Positions 1 to 6,456 of a stretch of 11,407 nt of DNA are shown here, piece after piece. The position numbers were made by a program, and so were the translations under genes. The stretch covers positions 1 through 11,407 of the forward strand of contig JAOZMA010000047.1 of the NCBI GenBank assembly GCA_029934555.1, read 5' to 3'. Position 1 is the stretch's first letter. Every line of letters begins with the position of its first letter. Below the pieces are notes generated by a model that saw only the letters and a list, made by a program, of their open reading frames with translations, searched no databases and was not told the DNA's origin. The stretch is from Acidimicrobiia bacterium (GTDB lineage Bacteria > Actinomycetota > Acidimicrobiia > Spongiisociales > UBA5794).

Positions 1-55
1 AGCGGACAGCGGACAGCGGACAGCGGACAGCGGACAGCGGACAGCGGACAGCGGA
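1..55. repeat. Perfect 7-bp tandem repeat (AGCGGAC)n
   Basis: Seven complete AGCGGAC units followed by a six-base partial unit, without mismatch; the period breaks at base 56. The same unit forms the right edge of the window at 11381-11407. It lies downstream of the stop of the cytochrome fusion gene and faces complementary heptamers at 81-112, so the two could pair as a hairpin in the 3' UTR. The function is unknown. The array may continue to the left of the window. Confidence 0.97.
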
Positions 56-80
56 GACTGCCATACCCGTCTGTCTTCGC

Positions 81-112
81 CTGGCTGTTGGCTGTGGTCT
101 GTCCGCTGTCTG
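81..112. repeat. Degenerate heptamer arm inverted relative to 1-55
   Basis: Units of the type GGCTGTT, GGCTGTG, GTCTGTC and CGCTGTC run up to the stop codon of the cytochrome fusion gene (113-115). TGTCCGCTGTC at 100-110 is the exact complement of GACAGCGGACA in the array at 1-55, so a stem of at least 11 bp can form in several registers. Read on the minus strand, the repeat starts on the base after TAG. It may act as a transcription terminator or mRNA 3'-end stabiliser (inference); no U-tract typical of intrinsic terminators is visible. Confidence 0.8.
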
Positions 113-2428
113 CTATTCGAACGTCAACAGGAACGCCACCAGGTTGTCTATCTGCTCTTCTGTCAGCGTATCGTTGAAGTTCTGGAGCATCACACCCGGA
201 TCGAAACCGTGAACGACGTAGGCATCGGGATCGACGATGGACTGACGGAGATACCGTTCGGCTGTGAGGCCGGGGACCCTTGTCGTAGCACTCGTGGCGA
301 CGCCGTCGAACGACGGGCCGATGATCACAACACCCGGGTCGAGGGAGTGGCAGACGCGACAGCCGGTGTTGACCCCGAGCGTCGTCTCGAAGTACAGCGA
401 CTCGCCGGCATCCGCGCTTGAAACGACCTGCTCGTCGATGTACGTCAAGTCGAGGATCTCACCCTCACCGATGAACACGGTGTCGTTGAAGAGAACAGTG
501 AACTGGCTGCGGTCGATCCGGTCGTAAACCCGGATGAACAGAGCATGTTCGCCGGGGTCAACGACGAGACGCTCCAGAGCGATCGATGCTTCGGTTCCGT
601 CAACGCCTTCGAGCGGATAGGTCTCATCGTGGATCGTCTCACCGTCGAGCTCGACGACCAGCCGACTCGGTCCGCCTTCGTCGAGTATCGGTTCGCCATC
701 GAACCCGACGAACACTGCGCCACCTTGATGGTGGAGAGCGATCGAAAGCACAGCGTCATCGGCACCAGCTGGTGAGAATGGGAGGTACGTCGCAGCGATG
801 GACAGCAGCGACACCACGAGAACCAGCAGACCGACCGGGATCAGCTTGTTCCACGGTGGCGTCGGGTCGGGGTCGGCGATCGAGTGCTCCCCCGGGTGCT
901 CGAGAGCGGTCGTGAAATCCGTCGGAGGCACCCAATCCGACTGAATCGGTGCATCGATGTACGCCTTCTTGAGCCGGGGTACTCGCACTCGATCGAGTCG
1001 CTCCTGAGCCCACGTGTTGCCGTCGCGATTGGCGCAGTCGGCCGGCGGACATCCGATGAACTGGACATCGCCTGCACCGGATTCGAGGGCCTCGATGGCC
1101 AGGGTGGTGTGGACCATCCCGATACACGGGACGGGGATCACGTGGATGGGTCCGTCATCTTCGGCTACCTCTTGAGCTGCCAACGTGTCGGCGGCACCGT
1201 GGAGTGCATGTCGCTCGCACGTGAAAACGATCCGGGGCGAGTTTCCCGTCGCGGCCAGGCGCCGCACCTCCGCGGCAAGATCGTCCACCGGCTCTCCATC
1301 AAGAGACATCGCGTCATCGGAACAGCTCCCTATACAGATACCACACGACACACACCGGTCGGGGATGAGAACCGCGATCTGCCGGTACTTGCCGTCTTCC
1401 CTGGGGACCATCTCGAGAGCGTCGTAGGGACAATCGACAACGCACAGGGTGCATCCCGTGCAGCGATCCGGGTCGATGCTGATGGGCTGTAGCGGTCTGC
1501 GTCGTCCGATCCACGGGATCGCAGTCAGCAGGATCCCGACCACGAGGAATCCGCCCCATACCAGGACGGGAGACAGACTGAGCCCCGCGGGGAGAAGGAA
1601 CAGGTAGAACGGATCGATCGGGAACGATGCCGGTATGACGGAGCTGTTCAGCGGCGGAAGCATGCCGACCGGCCAGATGATCGACAGAATGACGATCGTA
1701 CCTCCGATGATCGACATCCAGAATCTAGGAGGGAACAGCTTCGGCCGGTTCAGACGCTTGACGTGGTACCAGAACAGAAGCCCGATCACGACCGACAGGA
1801 TGACGTGAATCAGCAATAGGAGAAGCAGGAACGGCCACCCGGTACCGGCAGCAGGAGTCAGGAGACTGTCGAGAAGGAAGTCGAGGCCGAACGTGGTCCC
1901 GTCAAACGCACGAACCAGCGCCTCGTTGATCGCCTGTGCCCGTTCGTCCCATATCAGCCAGTAGCCGGTCACACCGATGACCCAGATCATCGCCACCATC
2001 CAGATCCCTGAGACCCAGGCCAGCCAACGAGGGCCCCGGAATCGATCCTGGACGAATGTACGCCACCCGTGCAGCAGTGAAGTTACGACAAGCGCCACCG
2101 ACGCGTACCGGTGAACCGCCCTCATGAACCGTCCCACGACGCTGCTCTCAAGGCGGCTCACGGCGTCGTAGGACGCATCGAATCCAAACTGGAAGAACAT
2201 CGTCAGGTAAATCCCGGTGATGAACACCACAACGAACAGGAACACGGCGATTGTGCCGGTGTGATAGAGCGGGTTGAGGCGAGCGGACCCCACGGCCTTG
2301 TTGACCGGCTGTTCCGATCGAATTGTCGCCCGTTCCAGCCGACGCAAGACGCTCCGCACCCGATTCCGGGTGCGGAGCGACCAGTTAACTGCGGGCCCTG
2401 TCGGCCCGGATGATCCGTCGGTGCTCAC
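113..2428 (-). CDS. Multi-cofactor fusion: cytochrome b / 2x[4Fe-4S] ferredoxin / MvhD-like / cytochrome c
   Basis: A 771-aa membrane redox protein. Residues 57-225 form a four-helix cytochrome b core with His pairs H106/H120 and H208/H222, each spaced 14, as in cyt b families binding two b hemes. Two more helices follow (about 236-256 and 285-306). Residues 323-333 and 359-369 carry two CxxCxxCxxxC [4Fe-4S] motifs. About 398-500 resembles MvhD (FrhD) of heterodisulfide reductase systems, with C404, C435, C460 and C465. A helix (528-549) leads to a beta-rich region (560-670) and a class I cytochrome c: CRVCH at 690-694, probable axial M747. Helix count puts the iron-sulfur parts inside and the c heme outside. 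The GTG start lacks a Shine-Dalgarno but has TAGCCT six bases upstream; it lies 25 bp after cbaA. Probable role: electron delivery to the ba3 oxidase. No Rieske gene is present. Domain calls are strong; direction of electron flow is inference. Confidence 0.9.
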   Translation of the reverse strand: MSTDGSSGPTGPAVNWSLRTRNRVRSVLRRLERATIRSEQPVNKAVGSARLNPLYHTGTIAVFLFVVVFITGIYLTMFFQFGFDASYDAVSRLESSVVGRFMRAVHRYASVALVVTSLLHGWRTFVQDRFRGPRWLAWVSGIWMVAMIWVIGVTGYWLIWDERAQAINEALVRAFDGTTFGLDFLLDSLLTPAAGTGWPFLLLLLLIHVILSVVIGLLFWYHVKRLNRPKLFPPRFWMSIIGGTIVILSIIWPVGMLPPLNSSVIPASFPIDPFYLFLLPAGLSLSPVLVWGGFLVVGILLTAIPWIGRRRPLQPISIDPDRCTGCTLCVVDCPYDALEMVPREDGKYRQIAVLIPDRCVSCGICIGSCSDDAMSLDGEPVDDLAAEVRRLAATGNSPRIVFTCERHALHGAADTLAAQEVAEDDGPIHVIPVPCIGMVHTTLAIEALESGAGDVQFIGCPPADCANRDGNTWAQERLDRVRVPRLKKAYIDAPIQSDWVPPTDFTTALEHPGEHSIADPDPTPPWNKLIPVGLLVLVVSLLSIAATYLPFSPAGADDAVLSIALHHQGGAVFVGFDGEPILDEGGPSRLVVELDGETIHDETYPLEGVDGTEASIALERLVVDPGEHALFIRVYDRIDRSQFTVLFNDTVFIGEGEILDLTYIDEQVVSSADAGESLYFETTLGVNTGCRVCHSLDPGVVIIGPSFDGVATSATTRVPGLTAERYLRQSIVDPDAYVVHGFDPGVMLQNFNDTLTEEQIDNLVAFLLTFE

Positions 2429-2440
2429 GCCGACAGGCTA
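2429..2440 (-). promoter_or_regulatory. Candidate leaderless promoter (-10 TAGCCT) for the fusion gene
   Basis: On the minus strand TAGCCT (2440-2435) is followed by six bases and then the GTG start at 2428. This matches the TAnnnT-N6/7-RTG pattern of leaderless actinobacterial transcripts. No Shine-Dalgarno precedes this start, unlike cbaA just upstream. The gene could therefore be transcribed on its own as well as from the oxidase promoter. No clear -35 was seen. Confidence 0.35.
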
Positions 2441-2453
2441 CATCCGCAGAAGA

Positions 2454-4124
2454 TCAGGGCGTGAATCCCGGCGAGGTGAGTTGCACCTGCGTGATCTGCT
2501 CATACAACTGCGGACCGTACGACAAGATGATGATCACGACGCTGGCTATCAACCACGGCCTCCAGCGGTCGAGCCACCTGGGCGTGTTCCGGAGATCCTG
2601 GAGCGATTCGGCAAGCGGTACCTCGACCAACTCGTTCTCTGGAAGGCGCTTGCGTTGCAATGCGGTCACTGCGACGACGACGATGAAGATCATCAACCCG
2701 ATCCACATGACCGTCCCACCGAAACCGATGCGCCACAGATGGCCGGCCCATTCTTCCGGGATGTACGGGGCGAGTCCGAGCGGGGTCCGCCTGGGAGCGC
2801 CCAGCAGTCCGACGACGTGCATGGCATTCGAGAAGATCAGCATGCCGGTGAAGTACGTCCAGCCACCGATCACAGCGAGCTTCGGCTTCCACAGCGGTTT
2901 GCCGGTGAGATACGGCACCATCCAGAAGCTGATACCGACGAACGTCATCGTCGCCGCCGAAGCAACGGTCAGGTGGAAGTGGCCGGGGATCCACGCCGTG
3001 TTGTGCAATGCCAGGTTCACGTTGTACGAGGCATTGACGATGCCACCGATGCCGCCGAAGATGAAGAGAAGTCCGGCCAGGAGCTGCCACAGCACGGACG
3101 GATTGCTCCATGGAAGAGCCCTGATCCACCCGATGAGGCCTTTGCCGCCCCTCTTCTTGGCACCGTACTCGAGCGATGCCACCACGGTGAACAGCGTCAT
3201 CATCGACGGGAACGCCACCATGAACGTCAACATGGCATGTATGAACTTCCAGGCTGCGGGGACACCCGGGTCGGCGAACTGGTGGTGGAACCCGAGAGGA
3301 ACCGACAAGATGAGGAAGAGCCAGAAGGAGAGACGCGCCAGGGAGTCGCTGAACATCTTCCCGCCGGTCTGCTTGGGCAGCATCGCGTACCACGAGAGGT
3401 ACGCCGGCAGGACCCAGAAGTACACGAGCGGATGACCGGTGTACCAGAACAGGGTGCGTGAAAGCTGGGGGTCGGTCCCCGACGTCCAGCCGAAAATCGA
3501 CGGCAGGATGATCGCGAGGATCTCAGCAGCGATGCCGAGCGTCGCGATCTGCCACATGACCATGGTCACGAGCGATGCGAAGACCACGAACGGCGAGGTG
3601 ACTCCCGGATTCTCTTTCCTCCACGCGTAGAACGTGAAGTACATGCCGTAGCCCTCGATCCAGCTACCGACGACGACCAGCACGAGTCCGATGTAGAACC
3701 ACGCGCTCGCCTGCATCGGCGGGTAGAACGTGTAGAGGACGGTCGCCTTGCCTGCCAGGATCGGAATCGCAGCAGTCACCAGACCGACGACCATCATCCA
3801 GAACCCGATCCGGTTGAGCCATGGGTACCTCAGGGGTCGTTCAAGGCCCCTGATGACCGCCAGGGTCAGGAATCCGGTGATGAAGAACGTCGTCCAGATC
3901 AGGGCGTTCAGTACGCCGTGGAGCGTCAGGCCCTGGTAGTACGAACTCGCCAGGAAGCTGAGCTTCGGGTACAGGTCGAGGCCGGCATGCTCGAGCGCCT
4001 GCATGGGTCCGTACTGGATGCCGATCGACAGAGCGGCGACGGCGAAGATCACATGCCAGCCGACGAACCATTTCTCGCTGCTGGTGAGTTCGCGAACTGA
4101 TTTCGTGGTTCGGTCTTCAATCAT
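2454..4124 (-). CDS. cbaA: ba3-type (B-family) heme-copper oxidase subunit I
   Basis: 556 aa, the catalytic core of a terminal oxidase reducing O2 to water in the cytoplasmic membrane; the Thermus thermophilus ba3 subunit I is about the same length. Ligands sit exactly two residues before the Thermus numbering: H69 and H384 for low-spin heme, H231, H280 and H281 for CuB, H382 for the high-spin heme. Y235, four residues after H231, gives the cross-linked His-Tyr pair. Motifs GHPLVYFW (230-237) and GFHHQFADPG (278-287) are B-family rather than A-family (which has GHPEVY). Family knowledge predicts a single K-type proton channel and high O2 affinity. The ATG follows GGGGAG by six bases. It lies 15 bp after cbaB in the cbaD-cbaB-cbaA operon, the same order as in Thermus, and is followed by the cytochrome fusion gene. 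Confidence 0.96.
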   Translation of the reverse strand: MIEDRTTKSVRELTSSEKWFVGWHVIFAVAALSIGIQYGPMQALEHAGLDLYPKLSFLASSYYQGLTLHGVLNALIWTTFFITGFLTLAVIRGLERPLRYPWLNRIGFWMMVVGLVTAAIPILAGKATVLYTFYPPMQASAWFYIGLVLVVVGSWIEGYGMYFTFYAWRKENPGVTSPFVVFASLVTMVMWQIATLGIAAEILAIILPSIFGWTSGTDPQLSRTLFWYTGHPLVYFWVLPAYLSWYAMLPKQTGGKMFSDSLARLSFWLFLILSVPLGFHHQFADPGVPAAWKFIHAMLTFMVAFPSMMTLFTVVASLEYGAKKRGGKGLIGWIRALPWSNPSVLWQLLAGLLFIFGGIGGIVNASYNVNLALHNTAWIPGHFHLTVASAATMTFVGISFWMVPYLTGKPLWKPKLAVIGGWTYFTGMLIFSNAMHVVGLLGAPRRTPLGLAPYIPEEWAGHLWRIGFGGTVMWIGLMIFIVVVAVTALQRKRLPENELVEVPLAESLQDLRNTPRWLDRWRPWLIASVVIIILSYGPQLYEQITQVQLTSPGFTP

Positions 4125-4139
4125 GTCGTTCTCCCCGAC

Positions 4140-4682
4140 CTACTTCTCGACCGTTAGCGTGCCGTACATCACGGCGTGACCTAATCCGCAGTACTCGTGA
4201 CAGATGAAGTTGTACTCCCCCGGTTCATCGAACGTGGCTGCCAGCTTCGATACCTGCCCGGGGATCACCATCATGTTCACGTTGGTTCCTTCGAGAGCGA
4301 AGCCGTGCTGCACGTCAGCCGATGTGGCCCAGAATGTGACCTTGGCGCCCACGGGAACCGTGATTTCCCTGGGGTCGAAACTGAATCGTCGTGCGACGAC
4401 ATAGACCTCATACTCCTCGCCGGGAACGATCTCGCGAAGACCCGGTTCAGACCAGGGCGGCTCAGAGTCGAGAGTGTTGGGATCGACGCGGCCCTCATCG
4501 GTTGGGACCTGGATGCCCAGGGCAAGCCCTGCGATCGTGATCATGATCACGAAGAAGACGAGGAACCCGATCGAGATACGGATCCAGTTCTTCTCATAGG
4601 GATCGATGTGGACGTGTCTCTTGATGTCACCCTGCGAGTCGTCGCCCTGTGCGTCGTCGGTCTGCGGAGTCTCGTCGCTCAC
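4140..4682 (-). CDS. cbaB: ba3-type oxidase subunit II (CuA protein)
   Basis: 180 aa; it accepts electrons from cytochrome c through the binuclear CuA centre and passes them to subunit I. An acidic cytoplasmic N-terminus precedes one membrane helix (about 33-58), followed by an extracytoplasmic cupredoxin domain (about 90-180). CuA ligands are all present: H126 in DVQHGF, then C161, E163, C165, H169 and M172 in CHEYCGLGHAVM. EGTNVN and PGEYNFICHEYCGLGH strongly resemble the Thermus ba3 subunit. I chose the GTG at 4682 rather than an ATG at 4769: it overlaps the cbaD stop as GTGA, whereas the longer reading would overlap cbaD through a region with no family similarity. A weak AAAGG lies nine bases upstream, so translation is probably coupled to cbaD. 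Confidence 0.93.
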   Translation of the reverse strand: MSDETPQTDDAQGDDSQGDIKRHVHIDPYEKNWIRISIGFLVFFVIMITIAGLALGIQVPTDEGRVDPNTLDSEPPWSEPGLREIVPGEEYEVYVVARRFSFDPREITVPVGAKVTFWATSADVQHGFALEGTNVNMMVIPGQVSKLAATFDEPGEYNFICHEYCGLGHAVMYGTLTVEK

Positions 4683-4825
4683 GTGTTGACGCCTTTGCTC
4701 AACAGGATCAGGTACACCGACATCCAGAGCAGGAACAGCAGAACGGAGAACCCCAATACGAATGCCCAAGTTCCGGTGGGCTTGAAGTTCGCATCGAAGT
4801 CGTCATCGTCGCGTTCGACGGACAT
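4679..4825 (-). CDS. cbaD: ba3-type oxidase small subunit IIa (48 aa)
   Basis: A 48-residue single-helix membrane peptide, below usual ORF cut-offs. The N-terminus is very acidic (four consecutive Asp at 6-9), followed by KPTGTW (15-20), a hydrophobic helix (about 20-42) and a short basic end. Length, the KPxG entry to the helix, the aromatic/aliphatic helix with VY near its end and the final KG resemble the 34-aa subunit IIa of Thermus ba3 oxidase, which completes the fold of the short subunit II. It sits directly before cbaB, as in Thermus, and its TGA overlaps the cbaB GTG. GGGGAGGA, four bases before the ATG, is the strongest ribosome site of the operon and suggests this is the first cistron. 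Homology is judged by eye. Confidence 0.82.
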   Translation of the reverse strand: MSVERDDDDFDANFKPTGTWAFVLGFSVLLFLLWMSVYLILLSKGVNT

Positions 4826-4911
4826 GGTCCTCCCCATTCATCAGCGTGATCCCAGTTCCCAGGTGTCACCATGCGTCGCGTCGAAAACACCCCGCACTCT
4901 GGACGACCGGG

Positions 4912-4945
4912 AGCATAGCGAGACCGCGCCGATGAGACCAGTCAA
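4912..4945 (-). promoter_or_regulatory. Candidate promoter of the cbaDBA operon
   Basis: On the minus strand TTGACT (4945-4940) and TATGCT (4917-4912) lie upstream of cbaD. Each hexamer is good, but the 22-base spacer is longer than normal, so the -10 may work alone or with another -35. It would give a leader of about 80 nt carrying the cbaD Shine-Dalgarno. The decamer TATGCTCCCG beginning at this -10 recurs exactly upstream of the Nudix gene. Confidence 0.35.
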
Positions 4946-4946
4946 C

Positions 4947-4964
4947 TAGGGGAAAAAGCCCCTA
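4947..4964 (-). terminator. Short hairpin overlapping the nnr stop codon
   Basis: TAGGGG (4947-4952) and CCCCTA (4959-4964) form a 6-bp stem with a six-base loop. The stem contains the nnr stop codon. No U-tract follows on the minus strand, so it is at best a weak terminator; it lies just upstream of the cba promoter candidate. Confidence 0.3.
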
Positions 4965-6386
4965 TGTGCGGTTCCCCGCCCAACGACCCACTTCACTTGC
5001 CAGAGCCGTTGCCGTGACGATCTCCGACCGGGCCAGACGAGCCCCGGCCACGCCGTGGTGGTAGGCGGCGGATCGGGCTGCGATCTCAGCGGGGAGACCG
5101 CCGGCCACGAACGCTGCCACCATCCCGGTGAGCACGTCTCCTGTACCGATCGTTGCGAGCTCCGGACCACCCGATGTGATCACCCAGGTGTCGTCGCCAC
5201 CGGTCACGAAGGTCGGATTGCCCTTGAGAAGCACAACCGCGCCGGTCTCTCGGGCCAGTACCTCCGCGGCGCCATGCGTCGGATTGATCCCGGTCAGTCG
5301 GGTGAACTCGCCAGAGTGGGGAGTGATGATGGTGTCATGATCTCTGATGAGAGCGGTAGGTCCCTCCAGCGCGTTCAGGCCGTCTGCATCCAACACGATC
5401 GGGCCATCCCACCGTTCGAGCAGCGCCTCGACGAAACCTCGGCCAACGGGCCCGAGTCCGGGTCCCAACGCCATCACGTCATAGCGCTCTGCCTCGACGA
5501 GCACCGCTGCGACATCGTCCCGGGTGAACCGTTCACCTTCTCCCGCTGCGCGGCTCATCACACCGGCGTCCAGAGTTGCGTAGATCGGTTGGAGTGCGCC
5601 CGGACAGATCACGGCCGCCGCTCCCGCTCCCACATCAAGCGCCGATCGGGCGGCGAGCATCGCGGCGCCGGTGATCCCTGGCGAACCGCCCACGACGGCC
5701 ACCGATCCGACCGACCACTTGTGGGCGTGCCGGGTACGCACCGGTAGCGGCGCATCGATCTCTTCGCAGAGCATCAGTTCGGGACGGGGCTCGTCCAATC
5801 CGATGTCAACGATGAAGAGTTCCCCCACCCGCTCGGGCCCTTCGCCGAGGACGTGGCCGGTCTTCGCTGCCTGGAACGTGACGGTCACATCGGCGTAGAA
5901 CGCGGCGTTCTCAACGAGCCCTGTGGTCGCGTCGAGCCCCGACGGGACATCGACGGCAAGCACCGGGACATCGAGGAGGGTCCATGGAACGACAACCTCC
6001 GGTAGAGCACCCCGGAAACCCACGCCGAAGATCGCGTCGACGATCAGATCTGTCGGCTCCGGATCCCCGAGCTCTCCGACCCGGGCGCCCGCACGTATCG
6101 CAGCAACGGACGCTGCCCGTGCATGAGAACCATCCCCTTTTGGATAGCCGAGCGACCGGATCGTCACCTGTACTCCACGGCGGACGAGATGCTTCGCCGC
6201 GACGTACCCATCCCCACCGTTGTTGCCCCGTCCGGTCAGGATCGTCACCCGATCCCCGTATCCGATCCCCATCTCGACAGCGGTCAGTGCCACACCGAGA
6301 CCGGCACGCCCCATGAGCATCGCCGGAGGATCGTCTGAAGCCATGTCGAGCCGATTCACCTCGGCGGGAGTGATGAGAGGTTCCAT
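4962..6386 (-). CDS. nnr: Bifunctional NAD(P)H-hydrate epimerase / ADP-dependent dehydratase
   Basis: 474 aa, a metabolite-repair enzyme that restores NAD(P)H from its damaged hydrates. The N-terminal YjeF-type epimerase (about 1-210) interconverts R and S hydrates and carries GRGNNGGDG (52-60), VDAIFG (116-121) and DVPSGLD (146-152). The C-terminal ribokinase-fold dehydratase (about 218-474) removes water from the S form at the cost of ADP. It carries HKWSVGSV (222-229), LDADGLNAL (332-340), TPHSGEFTRL (355-364), LKGN (387-390) and GTGD (414-417). Length is typical of the fused bacterial enzyme. The ATG has no Shine-Dalgarno, but TACTCT lies seven bases upstream, suggesting leaderless expression; 49 bp separate it from the decarboxylase gene. 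It is a housekeeping gene with no clear link to its neighbours. Confidence 0.96.
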   Translation of the reverse strand: MEPLITPAEVNRLDMASDDPPAMLMGRAGLGVALTAVEMGIGYGDRVTILTGRGNNGGDGYVAAKHLVRRGVQVTIRSLGYPKGDGSHARAASVAAIRAGARVGELGDPEPTDLIVDAIFGVGFRGALPEVVVPWTLLDVPVLAVDVPSGLDATTGLVENAAFYADVTVTFQAAKTGHVLGEGPERVGELFIVDIGLDEPRPELMLCEEIDAPLPVRTRHAHKWSVGSVAVVGGSPGITGAAMLAARSALDVGAGAAAVICPGALQPIYATLDAGVMSRAAGEGERFTRDDVAAVLVEAERYDVMALGPGLGPVGRGFVEALLERWDGPIVLDADGLNALEGPTALIRDHDTIITPHSGEFTRLTGINPTHGAAEVLARETGAVVLLKGNPTFVTGGDDTWVITSGGPELATIGTGDVLTGMVAAFVAGGLPAEIAARSAAYHHGVAGARLARSEIVTATALASEVGRWAGNRT

Positions 6387-6399
6387 GGCTCAAAGAGTA
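6387..6399 (-). promoter_or_regulatory. Candidate leaderless promoter (-10 TACTCT) for nnr
   Basis: TACTCT (6399-6394, minus strand) is followed by seven bases and the nnr ATG at 6386, fitting TAnnnT-N7-ATG. No Shine-Dalgarno is present. The site overlaps the GAGTAGAGCAG repeat unit, so it may also be fortuitous. Confidence 0.3.
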
Positions 6400-6456
6400 G
6401 AGCAGTAGATCAGCAGCGAGTAGAGCAGAACTGATCTACTGATCTACTGATCTACT
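6395..6456. repeat. Octamer repeat and inverted repeat between ddc and nnr
   Basis: CTGATCTA-type 8-base units are tandemly repeated three times at 6431-6455. The 11-base arm CTGATCTACTG (6431-6441) is the exact complement of CAGTAGATCAG (6403-6413), giving an 11-bp stem with a 17-base loop. GAGTAGAGCAG occurs at 6395-6405 and again at 6418-6428. The tandem units overlap the 3' end of the decarboxylase gene and encode its last residues. The hairpin may end or stabilise the ddc transcript (inference). Confidence 0.9.

Noticed and set aside
1..55. CRISPR array
   Set aside because: The units are 7 bases and contiguous, without spacers; no cas gene is near.
2274..3461. Long plus-strand open frame of 395 codons
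   Set aside because: It lies antisense to the cbaA and fusion genes, gives a low-complexity Arg/Asp/His-rich product with no family-like motif, and is an effect of high GC codon use.
2454..4124. cbb3-type or A-family aa3 oxidase subunit I
   Set aside because: GHPLVYFW, GFHHQFADPG and the Tyr four residues after the CuB His fit the ba3 B-family; A-family GHPEVY is absent, and cbb3 enzymes have no CuA subunit.
4140..4769. Longer cbaB start at 4769
   Set aside because: The extra 29 residues overlap cbaD in another frame and have no family similarity; the GTG at 4682 forms a GTGA overlap and gives the usual length.
4912..4945. Strong sigma-70 promoter with TTGACT and TATGCT as a standard pair
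   Set aside because: The spacer is 22 bases, too long for a normal pair, so it is listed only as a weak candidate.
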